Positions 9,433 through 21,067 of a stretch of 64,000 nucleotides of DNA are shown piece by piece (within the stretch, counting starts at the first letter, position 1; the number at the start of each line of letters is the position of its first letter). The notes beneath the pieces are model-generated. The model did no database searches. It was not told the DNA's origin and was given only the letters and a program-made list of their open reading frames with translations. Source of the stretch: Chara braunii (lineage: Eukaryota; Streptophyta; Charophyceae; Charales; Characeae); contig BFEA01000298.1 of NCBI GenBank assembly GCA_003427395.1, positions 334,475 to 398,474 on the forward strand, given 5' to 3'. Position numbers and translations under genes: made by a program.

Positions 9433-12280
9433 CCCTTTGAGACTCAACCAAATGCATGCAAAACCATCTTTCTCCCACCTTCCTTCAGCTCATGGCTCTT
9501 TGTCCGAATTCAAATAACATAAATAAATAAACTTCACGTATGGGCTTCGTTTATTTCATTTGAATTAAGCAATAAAAAAAACATAAGTCCATAGAGGTCT
9601 ATGCATACATCATAGATAAGATAGAGCAACATACTTAATAAGTGTACAATGACACATACAAAGAAAATATTTACCTTACAATTCTCTGCCTCGAGAACCT
9701 CGTCTACATTCCGACAGAGCTCCCGCAATCGGTTGGGCGAACCTCTCACAAATGCCTTGGCGCGGTTTACGGGTTTCCAATCTTGATTGCCTTCTTCTTC
9801 TCGTAACTAAAGATATCAGAATGAGAGTGAAAAGGGCAGAGAGAGAAGCGTTAAGTCACTCAGATCCAAGAGAGGTACGTTGAAACTCACATGAGAGGGC
9901 CTTGTTGCCTTAATTCGCCGAGGGGTCCTGCAATGGCGGCCCAAAATACAGTAAGTTGGTTAAACTACGACGAAAGTACAAAGCAAGAGGCCTCCTGATG
10001 GACCCCTAAGTCCCAACAACAACCCTGCTTGCATAGCCTGATCACGCCTCTAAGTCACAACGCCCCTTCCTCTGACCACATCGGAGTTACACAACCTAAA
10101 AATGATGCATTCGAGTAGAGCATACGCCTGTGCTCAATTCAGGCATGGGTTGCCTCAGCACGGGTTTGTGCTAGTAGCAACTAACCCAAACTGGCAGCAA
10201 AGACGCGCAACACATTCACATGACCTTTAAATCTTCAGCAATAACTTTTTGAACAATAAGCAAATAGTAAAGGCGACACAATTATCTCAACAGTCAGTAC
10301 TTATCTTGGTCCGAAAACAAATACCAATCACTACCTGTACAAATAATAACTTCAGTCTTGCATTAATGGAAGTAGCAACAACACCCTACTTGTACATAAT
10401 AGTTGTGCCTTACGGAGACAACAACATCTTGTTGTGAAAGAAAATAGCAGCGCTCCGAAGTAACTGCATATATTTAAAAAATGCAGGCTATGCCCTGTGT
10501 GAAAACACCGGTCGTAGCTCATAATGCACAGGCACTACATGGCCCTCGACAACAAAATGAAGACGGTAATCTTCGATTGAACTCGGTACAGAAACTCAAT
10601 CAAGTAACTGTAACTTTGCAACTTTAGTTTAGTGGCAACGGATATAGTTATCATAGCTCAACGAACCATGCACAACGCAATGGAAATGATTAGCGCTAAG
10701 AACAGAGTCAGGATTAGAATGATAAATGCAGGGTCACGATTTCGACGATAAGTATAAGTTGCATCTCAATTAGCAAAATAATGCTGAGGCCCAATTCAAT
10801 CTCGGCAAGCAACTCCCCAATGGTAAGTTGGAATGCTCAGCGATGATGCAGTGTTGCAACGTGTCAATCGAGAGTAATCCTTTCACTAAAATATGAACAA
10901 GCAATGTCGATCAAGAACGAATGTCAAGGTATTAGGAACATCCACGAAGAATGTGATCTCAATGGAGGCCGTGAGCACTCTAAAGGTCATTGTGATCAAC
11001 AAAAGTCATGAATGATGACGATCCATAACAAGTGGGGCACGTTGCTACCAAGTTTCACCTCATTACTTTCGCTAATGTATCTTCCGTCTGAAGATAGGCA
11101 GATGCACTACCAACTTGGCCTTTGCCTCCTCCGACAATTTTATTCCTTCTACGCCCTATTACATTGATCCTTTCGTCAAACCGTCTCTGCCAACCAACCC
11201 GCAATACTCCAAAACCGCCGTCCAACACTTATCCCCCTCAATATCTCTTTGAACTTCCTGCCACCTATTGTCTCTCCCAGAATGCACCTGGTCCAAAACC
11301 TCGGTCAAGTCCACTCAATCCCAATTCCTTGCAAAGTTAGGAAGAGGGGCACAACTTGTAGGAGGTGGGCACGACAATCGCATGTAGGACCGATCACAAA
11401 TAGGGCAATGATCGTAGACAAATATAAGACCACGAGTAGGATGACGCCCACAGCCTCGACGATGGTGAGCACGATGATGAGCAAGACGACGAGTAGCGCC
11501 CACTCCTACGAAATGTACAAAATGAGAATGAATCTTCCCCTACAACATGGGAAGATACATTGCTGCATTCAGACTTTTCCACGCGTAGCTTTAACTGTCC
11601 CCCTGTCGGATCTACCCATCGATTGAGAAACCCGTTGATACAATCAGCTTCGCCGTCGTCGAAAAACCCTGCTTAGCACTTTAGCTCGCTTGATTCTCTT
11701 AAGAATCGAGTGAGCTAAGTAAAATTTGGTCCACCATATCTGTTTTCTGCCTCTAGTCCTACCTTTTTGTTGTCACCAGCTTCCGTGCGTGGCACACTAC
11801 CCCGCGGTTCACGAGTTAACGTCGTTTGACAGCCCCGTTATCCCGAGGGAGACTTCGGAAGGAACCAACTCCTAGGGACCCGATCAGTTTACCGCCCCTA
11901 TACCCAAGTCCGACGAACGATTTGCACGTAAGTATCGCTGCGAACCTCCGTCGGAGCTCTTCTTGTCTCGCCCTACCTAAGAATAGTAGCTCACCATATT
12001 TCAAACCCCAACAGGTGAACCTCATACTCAAGGTTCTCAGAGTAGACCATAGTTGGCTAAAAATGCACATGCAGAGAGTCCCCACCACTCAGGTTTCTCC
12101 TACCTTGTGTGTTAGGCACCCACTGGCTGGGCGTGCCTGTTGACTCTTCGTAACTTGCTTTAAGGCAGGCTGGACATATGAATTTCGCCAACATCCCGAA
12201 TACGCAGAAGCCTCAAAAGTCAGTCAAGAGGTGCATGCTCAAAGTCCTCGACTGTCGGGCCGAGCACCCCTCGTCGTACA
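9433..12280. other. Non-coding DNA, no supported gene
   Basis: Base composition rises towards neutral. Several overlapping short frames occur at 11120-11630, but they lie on both strands and none shows a domain. Some may be remnants of an old retroelement; I cannot name one. Confidence 0.45.
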
Positions 12281-12281
12281 A

Positions 12282-12390
12282 AATAGGCAATTCATAATTG
12301 CAGTATTTTATTTATCTTCTCCCGACGGAATTTGAACTCAGGTTTATATCTCAATAGTTTCAAGGTGTACCAATTGAGCTACTAGTAGGC
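12282..12390 (-). mobile_element. tRNA-derived SINE, family 1, minus-strand copy
   Basis: On the minus strand the A box reads TAGCTCAATTGG (complement of 12371-12382). GGTACACCTTGAAACTATTG follows, and the B box is GAGTTCAAATTCC. The body then continues with AAATACTGCAATTATGAATT. The same order of blocks occurs in the copies at 16.9, 49.7, 51.9 and 54.0 kb. This copy is more diverged and lacks an obvious A-rich tail. Confidence 0.6.
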
Positions 12391-13879
12391 ATGTTGGCCC
12401 TATGACCGGTCCTAAAACTAATGTCGAACTCGTGTCCTGAAGGTAGAATCTCAAGATAAAAACAAAAAGAAATAAAAAAACAAATAATAATAACAAAAGG
12501 GAAAATGCGGAACTGTACCGAGAGAGAGGAAACCGACGACATCCCTTTTGTCCCGCCAGTTGGTCCTAACTGTCAGGGCCGACGACAAAACTGAGAGGGA
12601 CAGTCTCACTAAATCCTCAACCCATCGGTTCCTTCAAACTGCTCTGGTACTCCATTGTCACCGACCACTGACCTCGATCCTTAAATCTGCGAGGTAAAAT
12701 TCCGCCATCGTGACCAATAATGCTAGGCCCAAGGCTGAGACTTACACTCAACGATTTGCGCATAAAGGGGTACCGTTGCATATGCGTGTCTGTTAAAACG
12801 CCCCGAAGCCACTGTTTGACCTACTGATCCGCTGTACACGCCACGTCTTACTCAAAGTCGCGCGTTTACCCTTTCAATGATGAAAATTTCAAGCTTTATC
12901 TATAATAATTTCCGTTTACGTCCGTCTTTGTTCAAACTGCGAAATAATTCCTATTGGGGGATATGAATTCTCTTTTTTTTTTACGGAGTTTTTGACAAAA
13001 TCTCATGCCGTGTGCTTCACGGCTCCAAAATCCCTTCGAATATAAATCAAAGTAGCTTCCTAAAAAATATGCGGCATTGGTAGCTAAGCCCGATGCCGGT
13101 TGCGACAAAAGATGCCTCTGCGCGCGTGCACTCGCCACAAGCAGACATGTCAACCAAAAGAAAAGGACCGTTTAATCATAATTTAATCAAAAATAAAAAT
13201 TTAACAAAAAAAATATCGATTTGTAATACCAAAAAGAAAAAATTATACTTGCCTCAAAACTACGCGCCCATACGCTCCTTATTTTTCCTCTGAACACATA
13301 TTTGGTTACAAAAAAATAAAAATTGACCATGGATCTTGCGGCGTACCCAACTTTCGCTCCCAAGTTTTAAATCAAAACTTTTTTTTTGTTATTTGCAAAA
13401 ATTAAGGCAGATACCCTTGTAAGGGTATTCACACCGACAACGCCATCTTTCGAGGTTTCCTTAGGGTCCGATTCACTCTGTGTAGATTGACTGGACGCAG
13501 AAGGACGAGCGACTCGACTCGACTGACTTCTAGACGTATTAGATCTAGCATACGAAAATGGAAAGCGTAAACATATAACGTAACATTCGACCTACGTGTT
13601 GTCGTCCTAAAAAACGTCGCATATAATATTATATCATCGTTTTTTAGGATTGTCAGAGGCACGAACGAAGAAAGTGTTGGTGAGCCTTTGCCCTATTGAT
13701 TTTGACAAAATCAACAATTTTGGGAATCAACGATTTTGGGAATCAACAATTATGATACAGTCTGAACTTTCAGGCGACTTGAAGATCAAGTGTCTTTCTT
13801 GAGATGTAATCAACACTACATTCCCATAATGAAAACGGAGTTTCTTTTGCATGTTTGAAAAACTGTCTTTTTATGTAAT
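12391..13879. other. AT-rich non-coding DNA
   Basis: There are poly(A/T) runs and short chance frames on both strands, but no exon, RNA gene or terminal repeat I can support. Near 13705-13750 a TCAACAATTTTGGGAATC phrase is repeated in tandem about three times with changes. Confidence 0.5.
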
Positions 13880-14736
13880 TTAAACCACCAGTACCACCGA
13901 GCCCGTTTTTGCCGACCCTGAATTTCACTGCGCTCCGAGTTTGCCGAGCTTGGGTCCCACTCCATTTCTTAATGGTACTCTCACGGGGAGGGAAAAAAAA
14001 AAGAAAAAATAATAAAAAAATTGCGGCCGAGAAAACTTACAAAAAAAAAAAACGAAACAATATTTTGGTCGCGATTGCAACTGTATACATTATCGGAAGT
14101 GTTAGTGTGAGTGTGCCCTCAGTAAGGTCATCTCGGCCCTGTAGCCAGGTTGTGAGATTCCATAAACTAAAAAAAAAAAAAAAATCAGAAACACGTATTC
14201 GGCCGTGAAAATGACAAGATACATTCTCGTAAGTGTCAGTGTGGTCAGGGTTACAATCCTCTGAGGGAACACAACTTGAGAAGATCACAAATTCAGATTG
14301 TCAAATTCCAGAAAAACAAAACAAGAAAAAAAAAAACGAAAACACGAATTCTGTCTTGAAAACGGCTGGATACATTACGATTACAATCATCTGAGGAAAC
14401 ATAGCTAGAGCAGATTACGGATTTCGCCCTGCCTCGTTGGCAGGTGACACATAACAAACAAAAAAGAAAAAGAAAAAACAACAATAACAAGTTTCAGAAT
14501 GTGACCATCTTTGTTGTAAGACGCATTAAAGACTGTGAGCACGACCTCCTAGACTACCCTGCCTGACATCATTGCAGTACAAAGACCTTTTTTTTTTTCC
14601 TTTTCCTTTCGTGCATGGGCAAAATAAAATTACAATTTTTTGGATATTGCCGACCCTGTGTCCGACCCCCGAAAACTTCGAGTACTAGCCAGGACAACGT
14701 AATTTCCCAACACTGGCGGAGGTACCTGTGGTTTAA
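13880..14736. mobile_element. TTAA-flanked non-autonomous transposon, 857 bp
   Basis: The left end reads TTTAAACCACCAGTACC and the right end GGTACCTGTGGTTTAA. These are inverted with TTAA at both borders (13880-13883 and 14733-14736). A GCCGACCCTG phrase lies just inside both ends in the same orientation. The interior is A-rich with several poly(A) runs and contains one CAGTGTGAGTGTGCCCTCAG-like end of another MITE family. No transposase frame is present, so the element would need help in trans. Confidence 0.65.
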
Positions 14737-15385
14737 GGAAATTTTATTTCTTTTTTTTTAACAAAAAGATCAATATTCAATCTATGACCGTTTTTTATTT
14801 TATTTTTTTTGGTCAAATATTCTTACCATAAAAAATCGTTAGAGTAGGCACACACTCTTTTTGTTGGTCTGGGCCTCACTACCACAAGTAAAATAATGAG
14901 CGTGTTTGGGCCTCAACTCCTTGCACCATTTCGTTTCTAAAGTGGGAGCGGTGACAAAAAATGACATGATGTATTTCCACCGGTCCTCAGTCCAACAACT
15001 TCTCCAGCTGCCCCTTCCGAAGTACTTGCCTAAGATGCACCCCTTCACACGATTCCACCCCACAGAGGATAGCTTCGTCGAAGGATGAAAAAAACACCCG
15101 TGGGTGTATAACTCATCCCCTACATGGTGCAAACTGAGCCTCTTTCTTGGGCTGTTTGGGCAAACCCCAAGTGACTAATGTAATGGTTGTGCCTCTCCTA
15201 GCAGGCCTCTCACGCTGTGCTCCCTATGCCCTGTGGTTATCCAACTATCCTTGGATTCATTTCTCCTTGGGTCTGTTTCTAGGTGAGCATGCGGCCTTGC
15301 CCTTCCAGATTTTTTTTTTTTTTTTTTAAGGCTAATTAAGCCCAACCAATTCAAGTACCTGTCAAATCTGGACAGGACGGCCTTT
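14737..15385. other. Non-coding DNA
   Basis: Short overlapping frames on both strands at 14840-15130 show no domain. A poly(T) run of about 19 bases lies near 15310-15328. Confidence 0.45.
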
Positions 15386-15389
15386 TAGG

Positions 15390-15773
15390 CCTTTTTTGTT
15401 GTCATTATAGTACTACGGGGAACCCCGTAGCAGCCACATCCGTGCTCAAGCCTCCAACGAGGGAACATGCGGGAGCTGCACCCACCAGGTGCGATACCTG
15501 CTACAGCAGGTGGGCGATACCGGCCAGGGGTCAGCCGATAGCATAAAGACTGAGCTTCTTCGATGGACCAGTCACTGTGCCTCCCCTCCGGTCCCCTCCC
15601 CCTATGAACATCAGCAGTCTCGGCTCAATGCCACTCGGGGGCACCAACGACATATCTCTAGGTGGCGGGCACCAAGCTTACCCAGGAAGGTTCATGAGGC
15701 CAATGGGGATTGAACCCAAGACCTCTTGAATGCCACTTGCGTGCCTTACCAACTGAGCTAGACCGCTGGATCC
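15390..15773 (-). mobile_element. tRNA-derived SINE, family 2, about 380 bp
   Basis: Read on the minus strand, the head has a near-perfect A box (TAGCTCAGTTGG, complement of 15749-15760). The B box GGTTCAATCCC is the complement of about 15708-15718. Box spacing is tRNA-like. A GC-rich body of about 300 bp follows and ends in ACTATAATGACAACAAAAAA. That layout (tRNA head, unrelated body, short A-rich tail) is typical of plant SINEs. The flanking arms do not form a full cloverleaf, so it is not called a tRNA gene. Confidence 0.7.
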
Positions 15774-15779
15774 TTCCAG

Positions 15780-16199
15780 GAGGTCGGAATGTTCGCAGCC
15801 CCTCAGGGTTGCGTTTTCCCCCCTGAGACATTTGAACGTGAATCAAATTTCAACGTCGGTGGTCATCAGGAGGGTGGGCATTTTGAGGTTTTAGGGCCTT
15901 GCAAGGGCCAGGACCGTGTAGGACCGGTAGCTGCCTGTAGGCGGCCGAGGAGGCCGCGGTCTTTAAGCCTTTTTCGAAAATTGAAACGGTGTGGGTGCAC
16001 TTTTCTCAAATAGCAGATTTCCTCGAGTAGAAAACGTACACGTTGTATTCGAAAACGTGTACCCTTTCTATCCGGATTTCGAAAAGAAAAAACTTTTGTA
16101 TTCCAATAAAATTACTACTTTTTTTTTTGAGGTCAGCGCCTGCCCTTGTGCTCCCCGCCACTGACATGCTGCATGCTGCAGGTCTCTCTCTCTCTCTCT
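15780..16199. other. Non-coding DNA ending in a CT microsatellite
   Basis: No gene is supported. CGTACACGTTGTATTCGAAA and CGAAAACGTGTACC near 16034-16062 form a small inverted repeat. A CT run enters the gap at 16184-16199. Confidence 0.5.
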
Positions 16200-16329
16200 N
16201 NNNNNNNNNNNNNNNNNNNNNNNNNNNNNNNNNNNNNNNNNNNNNNNNNNNNNNNNNNNNNNNNNNNNNNNNNNNNNNNNNNNNNNNNNNNNNNNNNNNN
16301 NNNNNNNNNNNNNNNNNNNNNNNNNNNNN
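16200..16329. other. Assembly gap (130 N) inside a CT/CA microsatellite
   Basis: The gap is entered from a CT run and left through ACACACA, so it probably spans an unresolved compound dinucleotide repeat. Confidence 0.95.
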
Positions 16330-16879
16330 ACACACATTCTCTTGTCTATTGATGGGGAGCGCCACCTACTGGAAACTGGGTCTAGCGTCCCATGAACATC
16401 GTGAATAAAGCACCAACCGGGACCCCACACACTCTCTTCGAGTTGTGTATAGCGAACATGACAAAACATACATACAGCATAATCACTACCTTACCCTTCC
16501 CAAACCACATAAACAAATGGACTATGGGCTGCGCACCCGTGCTCTCACGGTAAGTCAATTCCCGGACTACTGGACCATTGGAGTCCAGATTCCTTATTGT
16601 TCATCAGGGGGTCCGCCCCCCATGGACATATCTTTCTGACAGGGCTAGCCTGCCACGAGGTGTTACGCCCTCTAGAAAAGAGGCCCAAGGACTCTACTCG
16701 GCAGAAACAATTGGCCACTTTGCCCTTGTCAAATTGCCCTTGCCAATTGATACGTGCCCTTACAGATCATGCATATAGCTGTCGTTTTATCCAAGGACCT
16801 GCTGGCAGTGACAAAGTGGCGGTCACCACCTTTTCCAGGGAAACAGTAGGGACGGGCCAGAGCTGGAGAACATCTCACG
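16330..16879. other. Non-coding DNA
   Basis: Only overlapping chance frames are visible and no conserved domain was recognised. A CAATTGGCCACTTTGCCCTT / AAATTGCCCTTGCCAATTG segment near 16710-16750 is internally repetitive. Confidence 0.4.
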
Positions 16880-17010
16880 GGCCAGGCCCAGTTGGTACAC
16901 GCATGAAGTGTTGAAATTCAGTCACGAGTTCAAATCCTATCTTCTACAGATGAACCCACTACAATTCTGAATTACCTGGCACCGGTCAGTTCCACGATCA
17001 TATCTCAAGA
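16880..17010 (+). mobile_element. tRNA-derived SINE, family 1, plus-strand copy
   Basis: CCCAGTTGGTACAC (A-box part), TGTTGAAATTCAGTCACGAG, then GAGTTCAAATCC (B box) and AATTCTGAATTACCTGGCAC lead into CGATCATATCTCAAG. The block order matches the other family-1 copies. The A-rich tail seen in the better copies is missing. Confidence 0.65.
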
Positions 17011-17029
17011 GCTGGAGAACTCGCGAACA

Positions 17030-17879
17030 CGCGAACTCCGCGAGTTCTCAGCTGCGCGACTGTGACCAGCTCACGAAGGGGCCACCGGTCCGGGCCGGAG
17101 GTCGGTAGGGCCTACCCCGGGCAGGTTCTCAAACGCAAGGCAGGTCATCTGCTCGGGGGACGGTAGGCGCGAAAGGAGGCCGGCGTGTGGGCATCTGGTT
17201 CCGTACGGCAGGGTCGCTGAGGCAACGTTGCGCGGGGATTCCGCGTTTTCGCTTCTCTTTCCGCCGCTCGCCCCTTTCCCGTCTTTCGCGCGTCGCGCGC
17301 TGCGCGGGTTTTGCGCTTTACGCTTCGCTCCCTGAAGCGCCGAGAGAAGAGCTGGGAGTGTAGTAAGCACCTCATTTCCAGTTGGCGATGTTTTCCTGCC
17401 CACCATGGAGCTCCCACCGCCGGTGGAGGAGCTCCTACCGGCTTAGCTACGGGTGAAGCGAAACCGGGGGGCAAAGGCAGAAGGGCCGGGGAGGGGTTGG
17501 GGTGGGTGGTAACGCGAGGCGGAGGCGGTAGGACGGGGCGGGGGCGCGGGCGCTCGCGCCGTGTCCGCGCGCATCGCGGTCAAGCGTGGAGCTTGAGAAG
17601 AACCCGCCGCGCGACACCCGATGGTCGACCTTTGGCGGGTGTTCGCGGCCAATTTTTGGAGGGTGGGAGCAGCAGCCACGGCGGGAAGGGGAAGGTGAAC
17701 AGGTGGCGGGAGATTGCTCCCGGGTACGGCGGTCTGATGATTGGCGGGACGGCCGAGTGGCACACGCGATGGCGCGGAATAGGAGGAGCAGACTCGAGGG
17801 CTGACGTGGACGTCAAAGATTGTCGTCCGGAGTTGTGCGCGTTGTGTTGATTTCGGGGCAAGCGGAGGCAGCAGGCGCG

Positions 17880-17958
<79 letters not shown>

Positions 17959-17959
17959 N

Positions 17960-18037
<78 letters not shown>

Positions 18038-18191
18038 TTCTCTCTCTCTCTCGCCCGGCCCGTTCCGTGCCACGACCCGCCTAAGCATGTACAGGAGCAC
18101 AAGTGTTGACGTTATACTTGACGGACGTAGATTTCAATTCTGATTGATTGTCAGCGACGCCAGTCTCTCTGGTTCGTTTGCATTGGCAGCC
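17030..18191 (+). promoter_or_regulatory. CpG-rich upstream region and probable 5' UTR of SCD2
   Basis: From about 17030 to 17870 the sequence is markedly GC- and CpG-rich, unlike the flanks. The CT tract and then the SCD2 start codon follow. Long frames on both strands here come from high GC and low complexity. An in-frame TGA at 18141-18143 separates this region from the SCD2 frame. No TATA box or transcription start can be fixed from sequence alone, so promoter and 5' UTR are inferred from position. Confidence 0.4.
17882..18052 (+). repeat. (CT)n microsatellite, about 170 bp
   Basis: A nearly pure CT run with one N and two interruptions ends about 140 bases before the SCD2 start codon. 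It reads as poly Ser-Leu or Arg-Glu in chance frames. If transcribed it would lie in the 5' UTR. Confidence 0.95.
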
Positions 18192-18416
18192 ATGGCTGGA
18201 ACAGGGCCATTCGGGGGTGGGAGCGGGGGGTCGGGCTCCAGGGGAACGTTGAGGAAGGGCCAGAACACAACGGCAAGAGCTGCAGCAGCCAGGGTGCAGA
18301 AAGTTATGGCGTCCACGGGAGCCTCTTCTCCGGATGATGAGGACGATGACGGACCTTTCAGCGGCTATCCCGGCTATGCCGGTGGGCTGCCCATCGTCCG
18401 CACAAACTCCCCAATG
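18192..18416 (+). CDS. SCD2: SCD2 exon 1
   Basis: The ATG sits in a strong plant and animal context (GCAGCCATGG), with an in-frame TGA 48 bases upstream. The 75 codons encode a Gly/Ser-rich start, a basic alanine-rich stretch ([18 protein letters not shown]), the acidic run DDEDDD and a [11 protein letters not shown] end. This resembles the N-terminus of land-plant SCD2, which has a similar basic then acidic order. The donor is ATG|GTGCGT, phase 0. Reading past it gives only CT-rich low-complexity sequence. Confidence 0.85.
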
Positions 18417-20996
18417 GTGCGTCCGTTTGCTACTGGCTCTCTCTCTCTCCTTGCCTACCGTCCTACCGCATTCCTTTTCTCTGTCAGCGTGTTGCCCTCT
18501 CCCTCTCTCTCATCCTTTTCTCTGCCAGCGTTTTTTTCTCTCCCTCTCTGTCTCTCATTCTCTTTCCCTTTGACCGTTTGCTTTTTCCTCGCCTACGTTC
18601 CAGCCTCACTCTCTGCCTCTGTGTCCGTGTTCTTCTCTCTCTCTCTCTTTCTCTCTCTCTTCTCTTCCATTTTTGTCCTCTCTGACGCACGCTGTGTGCT
18701 GAGCCTTGTCATCTTATCACTTCTCGTTTGTAACTGTTCTCCCCTTGCGGTGACCGTCTTTCGGTTTTTAGTGTAAGTTTTCGGAGGGACTCGATCCGTG
18801 TACTCGTCTGTACCTAAACCTACTGGGCTAGCTCCTACTTGGTGACCGGTTTTTAACGTGCCTTACGTCTTGTTACTATATAGAAGATCCTCGAAGCATG
18901 ACATAGAATTTTGTAAGGCATGACATAGTATTTTGTAAGGCATGAATTTTGTAAGGCATGACATAGTATTTTGTAAGGCATGACATAGTACTTTCTAAAG
19001 CATGACATAGTACTTTCTAAAGCATGACACAGTATGTTCTAAGGCATGACAAAGTATTTTGTAAACGGATTACACAGTGCGTCACTTCGGTCTCGGCGTG
19101 GAAGAGTTCTAAAAGTCGGATCTTCAGCGGGGGATGCATCGACAATCGTTACCTCTCTCTCTCTCTCTCGCGCCGTCTTCGTTCTCTTCTCATGTCGCTC
19201 GCGGGCTTTTGAATTCCCTCTCTGCCATTGATTGTCTGTTTGTGTGTTATCTGTGCGTTTCTCTGGCTTTCCCTCCTTATACTGTATGTCTGGGCAAACC
19301 AGCGATTACCTTTGGTGTTCCCTCAGAGGGACCAATTTGCGGGCAGGGTAGGCGAACGCTGCGCGCTCTGTTTTTTTTTTTTTGTTTTTGTTTCTTTCGT
19401 TATCTTGTTGAGAGTGGTTGCGCGCTCTTATCTATTACAAAATGGTGCTGACGGAAATTTCCTCTTGGTCAGACGATTGGATAGGATGGTGATTGTTGGA
19501 AGGTGCCACGTGGGAGGGTAAGGTGGGGGGGGTATGTGGATAGGTAGAAGAAGTATCCTTGCCGATGAACCGATGTCCACTGAGGGAGAGGAAAAAAGGT
19601 GAGATAACTGCGATACTTGTTTCCTTTTTTTGGGATCTCGACAATTGTACTGATTGATGGAGAATGCGTGATGTGGCCAGGGTGCAGGAGATTGTGCCCA
19701 CGCATTCTCCTCCTACACTAACGTAGTCGTCTCCTCAAGCCTACAGATTTGCCTACCGTCTTCGCCCGAATAGAACGCTTGGTCATTATCACTGCATCTG
19801 GACTGAAAGTTGTGCCAAATACCGCTATAATCACTGGGCGTTCTATTCGGGTGAAGACGGTAGTGGCACTTTGCCATGATTGATACGCGGTGTCTACGAG
19901 GCGGTCGACTAAGAACTTGAGCAATCACTAATTGCCACTGGCAGTATAGCTCTTATATGCTTTTCGGCAGTATAGCTCTTATGTACTTTTCAGCAGTACA
20001 ATTCGTGGCATTATTGAAATCTACCCAAACTAAAATACTCTAAAACAAGTGGCCCATTCTCGCTCAAGAAAGGCGCTTTGTAATGTATGGCTTGTGTGTC
20101 TAGGGGGTTTTCGGGGTACGTTTGTTCTTAATGGGCATGTGGGAATGGTTGTGGCATTTGTGCGTTTTAGCAATTCGATTTCGCTGTCTGTTCTCTTTTC
20201 GTCCGTGCGTGAGTGCGGGTGTGTGTGCGTCTGTGTCTTCGCGCGCGCGCGCGTATAGTGGGGATGGTGAGGGTGGGGATGATTTGATTACCTCCCGCTC
20301 CGCTGCCTCCTTAAATCCCCTGGCTTTCTGTCATTTTTGTTCTCGGTCTTCTATTTCCTGTGGATTGCCTTTTAAGAAAACGTTTTCTTTTTCTCTTTCT
20401 CGATTGCCCTCTAATTACTATCCATTTAATCTTTTTTTATTTTTAAACTATCCTATCCATTCTTTTTTAAACTATCCTATCCATCTAATCTGATCTAGAA
20501 GATTTGATATTCATTCTATCTGTAGACGTCATGTTTTCGATGTCTCCGAGCTTGCATGTGTGTGTGCGTGTGTCAGTCGTTCCTTCTCTTAGCCTTTCTT
20601 CACTGCCTTGGCTCTGTCTCGCTTATTTTCGTCCCTCTCCCCTCCCCGCCCTTCTCCTTCTCCTCGCCTCCTCCTCTCATTCTGTAGCCCTCATCTTTTC
20701 GTTTTCTATGACTCGTTCGGATTTCTAGGCTCGATTTTTTTTTTCATTTTTTTTTTTTTCACTCTCCTTCGTCCATCTCTTTCTCTCTCTCTCTCTGTCC
20801 CTCCCCTTCCCTCCCCCTCCCGCCCTTCTCTTCCTCTCCCTCCCTCTCCCTCTCTCTCCCTGCCTCCCTCTTCTCTTTTTTGTTGTTTCTTTCTCTCGCG
20901 TTGGGGAACTCTCTTCGCCTGGCTCTTTGCCCTTCTCGTCCTCTATCAACTAGTATGTGCGCGTGTTTTCCCGTGCATCCTTCTCTTGGTCTTTTC

Positions 20997-21067
<71 letters not shown>

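Noticed and set aside
11120-11630. Overlapping frames that might be an old retroelement
   Set aside because: No integrase, protease or RT motif can be read. Frames on both strands compete equally.
15690-15773. Functional tRNA gene on the minus strand
   Set aside because: A and B boxes are good, but acceptor and T-stem pairing is incomplete, and a SINE-like body and tail follow.
17311-18102. Overlapping frames of 109-219 codons on both strands upstream of SCD2
   Set aside because: High GC content and the CT run make stops rare. The frames overlap on both strands, and part of each is poly Arg-Glu or Ser-Leu.
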